The translations under genes and the position numbers were made by a program. From Burkholderia oklahomensis C6786 (GTDB lineage: Bacteria; Pseudomonadota; Gammaproteobacteria; Burkholderiales; Burkholderiaceae): DNA of 64,000 bases. The notes below the pieces were generated by a model that saw only the letters and a list, made by a program, of their open reading frames with translations, ran no database searches and was not told the DNA's origin. The stretch covers positions 3,038,001-3,102,000 of the forward strand of contig NZ_CP009555.1 of the NCBI RefSeq assembly GCF_000959365.1, read 5' to 3'. Positions 1-8,800 of this stretch are shown here, one piece after another (positions within the stretch are counted from its first letter, which is position 1; every line of letters starts with the position of its first letter).

Positions 1-920
1 ACCACGGCTCGACGATCGCGGGCGCGACGCTCGGCGGCATGGGCTACATGCACGAGCAGATGCCGTCGAAGGTCGAGCATATCGTCCATATCGATCAGCC
101 GTACTTCTTCGGCGAAGCGGGCGAAGGACAGACACCCGAAGAGTTCGGACTCGAACGCGCGCGGCAGCTCGAAGCGAAGATCGTCGAGCTCGGCGCGGAG
201 AACGTCGCCGCGTTCATCGGCGAGCCGTTCCAGGGCGCGGGCGGCGTGATCTTTCCGCCGTCGACGTACTGGCCCGAGATCGAGCGGATCTGCCGCAAGT
301 ACGACGTGCTGCTCGTCGCCGACGAAGTGATCGGCGGGTTCGGGCGCACCGGCGAATGGTTCGCGCATCGGCACGTCGGCTTCGAGCCGGACCTGATGAC
401 GCTCGCGAAGGGGCTGACGAGCGGCTACGTGCCGATGGGCGCCGTCGCGCTGTCCGACCGGATCGCCGACGCGCTGATCGCGCACGGCGAGTTCAATCAC
501 GGGATGACGTATTCGGGGCACCCGGTCGCGGCGGCCGTCGCGGTCGCGAATCTGAAGGTGCTGCGCGACGAGAAGATCGTCGAGCGCGTGAAGACCGACA
601 CCGGCCCGTACTTCCAGCAGAGGCTGCGCGAGACCTTCGCGAATCATCCGATCGTCGGCGAGATCGCGGGCGCGGGGCTCGTCGCGGGCCTTCAGCTCGC
701 GCGCGAGCCGGGCGCGCGCAAGCGCTTCGAGAACGGCGGCGAGGTCGGCACGATCTGCCGCGACTACTGCTTCAACGGCAACCTGGTCATGCGCGCGACG
801 GGCGACCGGATGCTGCTGTCGCCGCCGCTCGTGATCTCGAAGCCGGAGATCGACGAGATCGTCGAGAAGGCGAAGCGGGCGATCGATGCGACGGCGAAGC
901 AACTGGGCATGGCGTCGTAG
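1..920 (+). CDS. Class-III (PLP-dependent) aminotransferase, 5' end outside the window
   Basis: The reading frame is already open at base 3 (HGSTIAGATLGG), so the N-terminal third lies upstream of the window. About 305 residues remain of a family that is usually 440-460 long. The PLP-site aspartate is in ADEVIGGFGRTG and the Schiff-base lysine in LMTLAKGLTSGYVPMGA, both hallmarks of class-III transaminases. The closest type is the putrescine or omega-amino acid:pyruvate aminotransferase group (SpuC-like), but the substrate cannot be fixed from sequence alone. It would transfer an amino group from an amine or amino acid to a keto acid in the cytoplasm. It is convergent with the next gene, which ends at 1298. 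Sure of the family, unsure of the substrate. Confidence 0.9.
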   Translation, partial: HGSTIAGATLGGMGYMHEQMPSKVEHIVHIDQPYFFGEAGEGQTPEEFGLERARQLEAKIVELGAENVAAFIGEPFQGAGGVIFPPSTYWPEIERICRKYDVLLVADEVIGGFGRTGEWFAHRHVGFEPDLMTLAKGLTSGYVPMGAVALSDRIADALIAHGEFNHGMTYSGHPVAAAVAVANLKVLRDEKIVERVKTDTGPYFQQRLRETFANHPIVGEIAGAGLVAGLQLAREPGARKRFENGGEVGTICRDYCFNGNLVMRATGDRMLLSPPLVISKPEIDEIVEKAKRAIDATAKQLGMAS

Positions 921-1297
921 CTCAGGGCTGGCGGCGCGACGGGCGGCGGCCGTTCCGAATGGCATGCGTTTCGGGCGCAGCGATCCGCCTTCGTTTGCTT
1001 GGTGCGTGCGATTGCGAACAGACGATCCGCGAACGTCGCCGCACTGCTTGCGAACGCGATTCCGAGCGGCGTTCTTGCACGGCGGGAGGTGGAAAGAAGG
1101 GGCGTCGCGATCGCGCGGAGCCGATCCGCCGCTCGATCGCGATGCGCGCAAAGCGCCGGCTTGACGGGCCGGCGCATTCCACTTCGAGTCGAGACTGCCG
1201 CATCCGGCGACCGTGGTCGCGCGCGTCACGCGTCGAGCATCACGGAGAGAACACGCTCTCCGGCCGTCAAGCGAGCGCGGGAACGACCCGAGCGTGC
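921..1297. other. Convergent intergenic region with one GC-rich hairpin
   Basis: No convincing gene. Frames that run through here have arginine-rich shadow composition. An 8-bp perfect inverted repeat, GCGCCGGC (1153-1160) and GCCGGCGC (1168-1175) with a 7-nt loop, lies between two convergent genes. It could help end transcription, but no T-run follows on either strand. Confidence 0.4.
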
Positions 1298-1822
1298 TCA
1301 GCTTCCGCGCGCTTCCCTTGCCGAGGATTCCCACTCGTGCGGCAGCGATTCTGGGTCGAGCCAGCGCACACGTTTCAGCGCGCGGTAGATGACGAAATAC
1401 AGCGGAATCTGCACCACGGCGAATGCGAAGATGATCCACGCGAAGCCCGGATCGACCGGATGAGCGCCGGCCGCCAGGAAAACGCCGAACGCGAGCACGG
1501 CGAGCAGCGCCGCCATGCCTGCGTAGGATAGCCAACGAAACAGCCGGACGGCCCGGCGCTTCCCTTTGCCGATGCCGACCACCAGCATGGCCGCCGTGCC
1601 CACGACGATCTCTTCGAGCCGGTGGTTTTCCGCCGTAAATCTTGCGACGTCGCCCAGGCAGTCGAAGAGCGCCATGGCCGTCGTGCTGACCGCCACGAAG
1701 AACGCCATGCCCGCTGGGATGGCTTGCGGCGATGCGCAGGAGGGGCGATTTCCGGGGCGTTCAGCGATGCGGTGGGCTTGACGCGCAGCCGTCGCGTCAG
1801 TCGAATGATCGAAGTTCGTCAA
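1298..1822 (-). CDS. Small membrane protein of unknown function, coupled to the upstream gene
   Basis: A 174-residue product with no recognised family. The chosen start is TTG at 1822-1820, because it overlaps the TGA of the upstream gene (TTGA), the usual arrangement for translational coupling. The frame stays open further upstream, but only as a shadow of that gene. Two clear membrane segments are visible (LSYAGMAALLAVLAFGVFLA and IIFAFAVVQIPLYFVIYRAL) and there may be a third near AIPAGMAFFVAVSTTAMALF. The C-terminus is charged and probably cytoplasmic. It forms an apparent two-gene operon with the 431-residue protein and is divergent from vgrG. A role as partner or immunity protein of its neighbour is only a guess from position. 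An internal ATG at AGMAFF is the alternative start. Confidence 0.6.
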   Translation of the reverse strand: MTNFDHSTDATAARQAHRIAERPGNRPSCASPQAIPAGMAFFVAVSTTAMALFDCLGDVARFTAENHRLEEIVVGTAAMLVVGIGKGKRRAVRLFRWLSYAGMAALLAVLAFGVFLAAGAHPVDPGFAWIIFAFAVVQIPLYFVIYRALKRVRWLDPESLPHEWESSAREARGS

Positions 1823-3114
1823 TGCGCGGCTCCCGGACGATGGCTGACGCCGACTTGGAATTGCAGAATGGGCGCGGGCGTGCCGGGCTGAGGCGGCGTC
1901 ATCGGACGATCGGGGACGAGGAGCCGAGCGGGGTGGTCGAGGTCCTGCCGTGTCCCGGTGCCGAGATGCTGCTGCATCCGGTCGGCCCCGTGAGCGACGG
2001 CATCCGGCGGATCGATGCCGTACACGCTGGTCCCATAGATGGACGCCATATAGGCGGGGGCTTCGATCGTTCGCATCAGCAGCAGTTCGCGACGAGCCTG
2101 CATCAGCTTCTTTTGCGCTTCGCGGACCGCGTCGGCGAAGCGGCTTGCCCGCTCCTCCATCTGCCGCGCCTGTGCCTGGAGCAAGGCCCGATTGGGATTG
2201 TCGAGCGACGCGCTCTTGAATGCGTCGATGGCGCTTCGTTGGGCGCTGAGCTGCTTGGTCGCCTGCACGGCTTCTTCGGATCTCTCGCCCACTTTCCGTG
2301 CGATTCCGGGCAGCGAAGCCAGCGTGCGCGGGCCGCTCGCGATCAGGTCGGGCAGTATGAGGATCGGGCCCACGGTTTCGATGACTTTGTAATGCCACGC
2401 GTTGCCGAGCTGCTTCTTGCGGACCTCGTCGCCCGTCAGCTCGTACTTCACCATCCGGCCGTCTTCGAGCATCAGCAATGCCGAGGTGATGCCGGCTGCC
2501 ACACCCAGCGCAGGCAGAAGCGTCACGCCGCCGGGAAGTATCACGGCAAACGAGACGACGCCCGCCAGCACGCCGAATGTACCGCCGGCGACGGCCGCGC
2601 TGTCGAATGCCGTCCCGTGTTCTTCGATGACGTTGCGAGCCCTCGACAGGCGTTGCCCGAACAGCGACGGGCCGGATTGGGCGCGTCGGGCCGCGGACAC
2701 TCTTGGGGCCCATTGTCTCGACAACTGGTCGATGGTTTGATGCGTTGCCGAGCTGAGCGGATCGGCCGGCATCATCGGCGGGCGGGACACGGCGATCACC
2801 AGATCGAGCGCGTTGCCGTTCGCATCGGGCGTCGCCGATTTCAGCCGCGACGCGCCGACGCCGTCGAAAAATATTACTCCTGCCTTTTGACCGAGCACCT
2901 TGCTTGCGAAGTCCGACAGATGGAATTCCGCTTCCGATCGATGGCGATACGGCTCCCATGAGGCAGGTGCGTTCGACATGGCGTTGGGATCGCAAATGAT
3001 GGAACAGGTTTCAGAACGGTCCGGCAGGGACGGTTGCCGGACGGCCTTCAGGCAACCGTCAATATAATCGGCCGCTTCGTGTAATGCGAGTCTGTCGAAC
3101 ACGGCGCCACCCAT
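1819..3114 (-). CDS. Uncharacterised protein next to vgrG, with hydrophobic hairpin and coiled coil
   Basis: Not a family I recognise. The ATG at 3114 (MGGAVFDRLALHEAADYIDG) has GGAAAG just upstream and gives 431 residues; a GTG at 3135 in the same frame is the alternative. Visible features are a polar N-terminal half, a glycine/alanine-rich hydrophobic stretch at about residues 173-215 that could form two membrane helices, a charged alpha-helical or coiled-coil stretch at about 273-345, and a proline-rich tail. It is transcribed away from vgrG and coupled (TTGA) to a small membrane protein. Accessory genes beside vgrG often encode effectors, immunity proteins or loading factors, so a type VI secretion role is possible but unproven. 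Confidence 0.65.
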   Translation of the reverse strand: MGGAVFDRLALHEAADYIDGCLKAVRQPSLPDRSETCSIICDPNAMSNAPASWEPYRHRSEAEFHLSDFASKVLGQKAGVIFFDGVGASRLKSATPDANGNALDLVIAVSRPPMMPADPLSSATHQTIDQLSRQWAPRVSAARRAQSGPSLFGQRLSRARNVIEEHGTAFDSAAVAGGTFGVLAGVVSFAVILPGGVTLLPALGVAAGITSALLMLEDGRMVKYELTGDEVRKKQLGNAWHYKVIETVGPILILPDLIASGPRTLASLPGIARKVGERSEEAVQATKQLSAQRSAIDAFKSASLDNPNRALLQAQARQMEERASRFADAVREAQKKLMQARRELLLMRTIEAPAYMASIYGTSVYGIDPPDAVAHGADRMQQHLGTGTRQDLDHPARLLVPDRPMTPPQPGTPAPILQFQVGVSHRPGAAH

Positions 3115-3333
3115 CGACTTTCCGCGCGAGCGCACCGGAATTCACCGGCCGGCGTAAGAGTTACCGTTCGATTATGTTCATTTTATGGCGCATGAAATAA
3201 TTGCCGGGTTTTGTTAAAGAGAATTAGGGCGGGTTTTAAAACGCGAAAAAAGCGCAGTGACTTTCCCGGCTAATGCGCTATATTTTCGACCAGCTATGTC
3301 GTCAAAAAGAACGAGGGTGCGCCGGGGGCAATC
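3115..3333. promoter_or_regulatory. AT-rich divergent promoter region upstream of vgrG
   Basis: This stretch is clearly richer in A/T than its surroundings and separates the minus-strand pair from vgrG. On the plus strand GTGACT (3257-3262), 16 nt, TATATT (3279-3284) is a plausible sigma-70 promoter. It would put the transcript start near 3291, about 43 nt before the vgrG ATG. No minus-strand promoter stands out. Confidence 0.4.
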
Positions 3334-5262
3334 ATGCAATTATCCGATATTGCAGGCTTCTTGAACCTGCAGAACAGTCGTCTGCTGAGCATTCAGACAC
3401 CGCTTTCCGGTCAGTCCGAACTCGTGATCAGCGATTTCCAGTGCAGCGAGGGGTTGTCCGTCCTGTTCGACATGCGGTTGGGGCTCGCTTCGCGCGATCC
3501 GACGATCGAGCTCAAGCAGATGATCGGGCAGCCGGTCACCGTCTCGCTTCAACTGTCGGCCGCGTTGAGCTGCAACTCGGTGCGCCATTTTCACGGTTAC
3601 GTGACGCAGTTCAGCCATACCGGGACCGATGGCGGCCTCGCGACGTACGCCGCCACGGTTCAACCCTGGATGTGGATGCTGTCGCGGCGCGTCGACTCGC
3701 GCATTTTCCAGGACAAGAGCGTTCGCGACATTCTCGACAGCGTGTTCTCGCAGTACGCGAAACTGGCTTCCCATGAGTTCCGGTTGTCCCGGACGCTCAA
3801 GCCATATAGCTACTGCACGCAGTATCGCGAGAGCGATCTGAATTTCGCGCTTCGCCTGATGGAGCAGGAAGGGCTGTTCTTCTATTTCGAGCATGCGAAG
3901 GACGGCCACAAGCTGATCGTCACGGACGATTCGACTCACGCCAAGCCGATCGACGGTCTGCCGACGCTGCGATATTCGGCCGACGAAGTGCTCGACGACG
4001 AGGCGATCGTGTCGCAATTCGCCGCGCATCGGCAATTGACGTCCAGCACCGTCAGCCTCAAGACGTTCGACTACAAGGTGCCGGGTGCCCGGCGCTATGT
4101 GTCGGGCGATACGAAAACCGAGCAGGGGAATGTCGACTCGTACGAGGTGTACGACTACGTCGGGCTGCACGGCTTCGATTCGACGGACCGCGGCGAGGAA
4201 CTCGCGCGGTTCAGGCTCGAAGCGCTGGCGGCGGGCAGCAAGGCGTTCACCGGCGCGGGCAACTGCCGCACGCTCGCGCCCGGCCGCTATTTCGAACTGA
4301 CCGATCATTACGACCACGGCAGCGCGCGGCCCGAGAACAGGCAGTTCCTGCTGACCGCGGTGCGCCATCATGGCGTGAACAACTATCAGTCGAACGAAGG
4401 CGCTGCATCGTATGCGGCGAGCTTCCAGTGCATTCGCAAGAAGATCCCTTTCCGCCCCGCGCTCGCGATGCCGCGCCCCGTCATCGCCGGTCCGCAGACC
4501 GCGATCGTGGTCGGTCCGAAGGGCGAGGAAATCTACACCGATTCGCTCGGTCGCGTGAAGGTGCAGTTCCATTGGGACCGTCTCGGGCAACGCAACCAGA
4601 GCAGTTCGTGCTGGGTTCGGGTGGGGCAGCCGTGGGCGGGCGGCGGGTTCGGCGGCATGCAGATTCCACGAATCGGCGACGAGGTGGTCGTGTCGTTCCT
4701 CGACGGCGATCCGGACCGGCCGATCATCATCTCGCGCGTCTACAACGCGCAGAACATGCCGCCGTGGAAGCTGCCGGAGAACGCGACGCAAAGCGGCATC
4801 CTGTCCCGCTCGACGAAAGGGCACGCGGGCACCGCGAATGCGATTCGCTTCGAAGACAAGCAGGGCCAAGAAGAGCTGTGGCTGCAGGCGGAGCGCGACA
4901 TGCGCACCGAGGTGAAGCACGACGAGCTGCGCGTCGTCGGAAACGACCATCGCTGGGCGGTGGGGCGGAATCACACGCTCAACGTGAAGGCGGATCACGT
5001 CTCGAATACCGGCAGCAACCAGACGGTCGGCGTCGGCAGCGCGTTCGCGATGACAGTGGGCGCGCTGCCGGCCGAAGGCGCTGCGCCGCCGCCCGCGGGA
5101 ACCTACGTGCTCAACGTCACGGAGCGGGTGGTCATCCAGTGCGGCAAGTCGAGCCTCACGATGACGAAGGACGGCCTCATCAAGATCGAGGGCGTGCAGA
5201 TCGTCGAGAATGCTTCGGATTACTTCCTGATGCAGGGCAAGAAGATCGATCTGAATCCGTGA
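3334..5262 (+). CDS. vgrG: Type VI secretion system spike protein VgrG (TssI)
   Basis: A 642-residue protein with standard VgrG architecture. The N-terminal gp27-like module starts at LQNSRLLSIQTPLSG. A gp44/gp5 OB-fold part follows, with the diagnostic stretches KVQFHWDR and CWVRVGQPWAGGGFG and then IPRIGDEVVVSFLDGDPDRP. The C-terminal beta-helix (DUF2345-like) ends at about residue 640, with no fused effector domain. VgrG trimers cap the Hcp tube and carry PAAR proteins on the tip. Directly downstream lie an Eag-type chaperone and a PAAR-Rhs effector, so this is an orphan-type VgrG cassette that serves its own effector. The Tss core genes are not in the window. The start ATG follows GGGGGC at a good distance. 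Confidence 0.95.
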   Translation: MQLSDIAGFLNLQNSRLLSIQTPLSGQSELVISDFQCSEGLSVLFDMRLGLASRDPTIELKQMIGQPVTVSLQLSAALSCNSVRHFHGYVTQFSHTGTDGGLATYAATVQPWMWMLSRRVDSRIFQDKSVRDILDSVFSQYAKLASHEFRLSRTLKPYSYCTQYRESDLNFALRLMEQEGLFFYFEHAKDGHKLIVTDDSTHAKPIDGLPTLRYSADEVLDDEAIVSQFAAHRQLTSSTVSLKTFDYKVPGARRYVSGDTKTEQGNVDSYEVYDYVGLHGFDSTDRGEELARFRLEALAAGSKAFTGAGNCRTLAPGRYFELTDHYDHGSARPENRQFLLTAVRHHGVNNYQSNEGAASYAASFQCIRKKIPFRPALAMPRPVIAGPQTAIVVGPKGEEIYTDSLGRVKVQFHWDRLGQRNQSSSCWVRVGQPWAGGGFGGMQIPRIGDEVVVSFLDGDPDRPIIISRVYNAQNMPPWKLPENATQSGILSRSTKGHAGTANAIRFEDKQGQEELWLQAERDMRTEVKHDELRVVGNDHRWAVGRNHTLNVKADHVSNTGSNQTVGVGSAFAMTVGALPAEGAAPPPAGTYVLNVTERVVIQCGKSSLTMTKDGLIKIEGVQIVENASDYFLMQGKKIDLNP

Positions 5263-5307
5263 CGCGTGCGCTTGTTCGCGAGAGATTACTTTGCAAACGA
5301 TCAGAAC

Positions 5308-5739
5308 ATGAAATATCTCACGCAAGAATGCAGTTTCGACATCCCGTCGTTGAGCGACGATCGCACGGTCAATGTGCTGACGCTCGTCCATCCCGACACG
5401 AGCGCCACGTTTCAGATCGTCGTCAGTCGCGATCAACTGATCGGCGGCGAGGATCTGAGCCGATGCATGCAGCGGCAGATCGGGCTGATGACGCGCCACG
5501 TGACGGGCTTCAAGGAGATCTCGCGCCGTCCGCTCGAGATCGGCGAGCAGCGTGCGCCGGCGCTGGAGCTCGAGAGCACGTTTCGCCAGTCCGGCTCGGC
5601 GTTTTACCAGATCCAGGCGATGACGGTCGTCGATGCGCCGCGCCTCGTGGTCATCACGTTGTCGAGCCAGACGCCGCTGACCGAGCTGCATCGAACGACG
5701 TGGCGGAAACTGCTCGACAGCTATAGCGCCCACGCCTGA
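5308..5739 (+). CDS. eagR: EagR-type chaperone of a type VI effector (DcrB/DUF1795 fold)
   Basis: A product of about 143 residues that starts MKYLTQECSFDIPSL. A GTG at 5266 opens the same frame, but the DcrB-like homology begins at this ATG. DUF1795/DcrB proteins of this size located between vgrG and a PAAR-Rhs gene are Eag chaperones. They bind the hydrophobic N-terminal segments of prePAAR effectors and help load them on VgrG. The downstream Rhs protein has exactly such a prePAAR motif and membrane segment, so the pairing is consistent. It lies 45 nt after vgrG and 85 nt before rhs, probably in one transcript. The start has only a weak ribosome binding site. Confidence 0.85.
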   Translation: MKYLTQECSFDIPSLSDDRTVNVLTLVHPDTSATFQIVVSRDQLIGGEDLSRCMQRQIGLMTRHVTGFKEISRRPLEIGEQRAPALELESTFRQSGSAFYQIQAMTVVDAPRLVVITLSSQTPLTELHRTTWRKLLDSYSAHA

Positions 5740-5824
5740 TGCCCGCGTGTTCGCGCTCGCCGCGGATACAGGCGGTTTGTGCAACGAATCCGGTCGTTTC
5801 CAATGAATCAGAATTGATCTCGCC

Positions 5825-8800
5825 ATGTCACTCCTCGCCGCGGCCCGGGTGAACGACACCTTCACCCACACCTCGCTGCTCGCGCAGATGCTGAAAGTCG
5901 CGGCCACCGTCGGCGCGGGCTTGCTGGTCGGTGCGGCCATCGGGGCTGCCGCGGCCTTCGTCGTCGGGACGGGCGGGCTGGGGGCGGTGGTGCTGGGGGC
6001 CGTCGTCGGTGCGGTGATGTCCCAGGCCGTCAATGCGGCGGCGTCCCATTTTCTCGGCGCCGATTCGCTGGAAGGCTATTTATCGGACAAGGCCGGCGAA
6101 CTGATCGACAGTTTCATTCCCGGCGACGTGAAGGGCGCCATCGCGACGGGCTCGACCGATGTCTTCGTGAACGGGCGCGGCGCCGCCCGCGCGGCGGGTG
6201 TGGCGGCGCCGCCGCTGCCGCCCGGCGTCGAGCCGCAGTCCGTCGCGGATCTGTTCACGCCGGTCGATCAGGATTTCGCCGCATGCTCGAATCACCCGAA
6301 TCCGACGGGCGAGCATCTCGCGGAAGGCTCGGCGAGCGTCTTCATCAACGGCCGGCCCGCGTCGCGCATCAAGGATGCGACCACGTGCGACGGCAAGATC
6401 AACACAGGGTCGACCAACGTCAGCATCGGCGGCGACCGGGTGAGGGTGCGGGAGGTCACGAGCGAGATGCCGCCGTGGCTCGCGACGATCGCGAAATACG
6501 CGGGCCTCGCCATCGCGCTTTGCCAGGCCATACGGGGCCAGGGATCGCTTGCCAGCAAGCTCGCCTGCTTCGGCATGAACTTCGCGATCAACATGGCGGC
6601 CGACAAGCTCGTCGGCAGCGTGATGTCCGGCCGCGCCGGACACCCGGTCCACATGCCGACCGGCGCAAAGATCCTCGACGGCGAAGAGGACCTGGATTTC
6701 GTGCTCGACGCGCCGATCCCGATCGTCTGGCAGCGTTTCTACAGCAGCCTCGATCCGCGTGCGGATCGGCCGCTCGGCCGCGGATGGAACCTGCCGTATG
6801 CGGTCGAGCTGCAACTGGGCGTCGGCGGCGAAAATCCGCACCGCTGGATCGACGCGCAAGGACGCCGAACCCCGGTGCCCGATCTGCAGCCGGGGCAGAA
6901 GTACTTCAATCGCGGCGAAGGACTGACTTTTGCCTGTACGCCGGGCGGACACTGGATGGTCGAGCAGGACGACGGCCTGTGTTTCGATTTCGGCCTGCCG
7001 CGCGTCGGTCGCGCGACGCAAACGCTGCGTCCCGTCGTGTTCGAGGATCGCAACGCGAACCAACTGCACTTTCACTATGACGCGCATGGTCGTTTGGACG
7101 AACTGGCGACGATGGCGGGCCACCGCGTGCAGATCGAATATGACGCGTCGCATCGGGAGCGGATGTCGCGCGTGATCCTGTACGCGGGCGGCGCGACCGA
7201 GTGCCTGGTGAGTTATGCGTATACCGCCGACGGGCTGCTCGCGAGCGTGTCCGACGGTGAAGGGCGCGAGCGGCGCCGCTTCGGCTACGATCCGGCCGGA
7301 CGCATGACGATGCATCGGCTGCCGGGCGGCAAGACCGCGCATTACGCGTGGGAAGCGTTCGAGCGCAACGCGCTGGCGGAAGAGAACGGCTTGACGGACC
7401 GGGAGGCGCGCGTCGTAGAACACTGGACGGATGACGGCGAGCGCTATCGATTCGCATACGATTTCACACGTCAGGCGACGCGCGTGACGGATCACCTCGG
7501 CCGCACGCGGCTGTGCGAATGGAACGCCGACTATCTCGTGACCGCGCATACCGACGCGCTCGGACAGATCTGGCGTTTCGATTGGAGTCCGAATCGCGAG
7601 CTCGTCGGGTTCGTGGAGCCTAACGGCGCGACGACGCGGCTTCGCTACGACGACGAACGCGGCCTGCCCACCGAGCTTGTGAACGCGCTCGGCGAGACCA
7701 CGCAGTTCGCGTGGCATCCGCTATGGATGGCGCTGGAGCAGCAGACGCTCGCCGACGGCCGGCAGTGGCAATACCAGTTCGACATGCGCGGCAATCGGGT
7801 CGGCGAAACCGATCCGCTCGGGCAGCGCACCGAGTTCCGTCTCAATCGGCAGGGGCGGCCGGCGGCAATCGTCGACGCGCGCGGCGGGATCACGCAATTC
7901 GGATGGGACACGCGCCACCGGCTGATCGCGCGCACGGATTGCTCGGGCATCACGACTCGCTTCGAGCATGACGCGCGCGGCCGGATGACGGCGCGGACCG
8001 ATGCGCTTGGTCACACCACGCATTATCGCTACGACGGCCGCGATCGGATCGCCGAAGCGCAATTGCCGAACGGCGGCGACGAGCGTTACCGCTGGTCGCT
8101 CGCCGACGAGCTGACGGCATTTGTCGACGGCAACGGCCATACGACCGCGTTCGCTTACGATGCGGCGGGGCGCCTGACGACCAGAACCGATGCGAACGGC
8201 CATCAGATCGGCCTCGAATACGACGCGGCCGGCAATTTGCGCACGCTCTACAACGAATTGCGCGACAGCTACCGGTTCGCATACGACGCCGCCGACCGCC
8301 TGATCGAACAAGTCGGTCCGGACGGCGTGCGCGTCGAATACCAGCGCGATGCGCGCGGCGCGCCCGTCGTGGTGAGGCAGGCGGCGGGCACGCCCGAGCA
8401 GATCACGATCGAACTCGAGCGCGATGCGCTGGGGCGTCTCGTTCGCAAGCGCACGCCGGAAACCGTGACGACATACGGCTACGATGCGACGGGCCGGCTC
8501 GATCGGGTTGCGCGCACGCATCTCGATGGCCGCCCGATGGATGCCGTGACATTCGCATACGACGAGCTGGATCGGTTGGTCGGCGAGACATCGGAGGTCG
8601 TCGGCGACGACGGGCGGATCCGGATGACGCGGCTTGCGCATGAGCACGACGCGCTCGGCAATCGCACCGGCACGACGTTGCCGGACGGCCGCACGCTGAG
8701 CTGGCTGTACTACGGCAGCGGTCATCTGCATCGGATCGCGTCGAACGGCGAGACCGTCTGCGATTTCGAGCGCGATCGCCTGCATCGGGAGGTGAGCCGG

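Noticed and set aside
1153..1175. Rho-independent terminator after the aminotransferase
   Set aside because: The hairpin is perfect but has no T-run on either strand, so it is listed only as a hairpin.
3340..6033. An 897-codon minus-strand frame opposite vgrG, eagR and the start of rhs
   Set aside because: The three plus-strand genes have clear family motifs, while this frame has only Arg/His/Ala-rich composition. Shadow.
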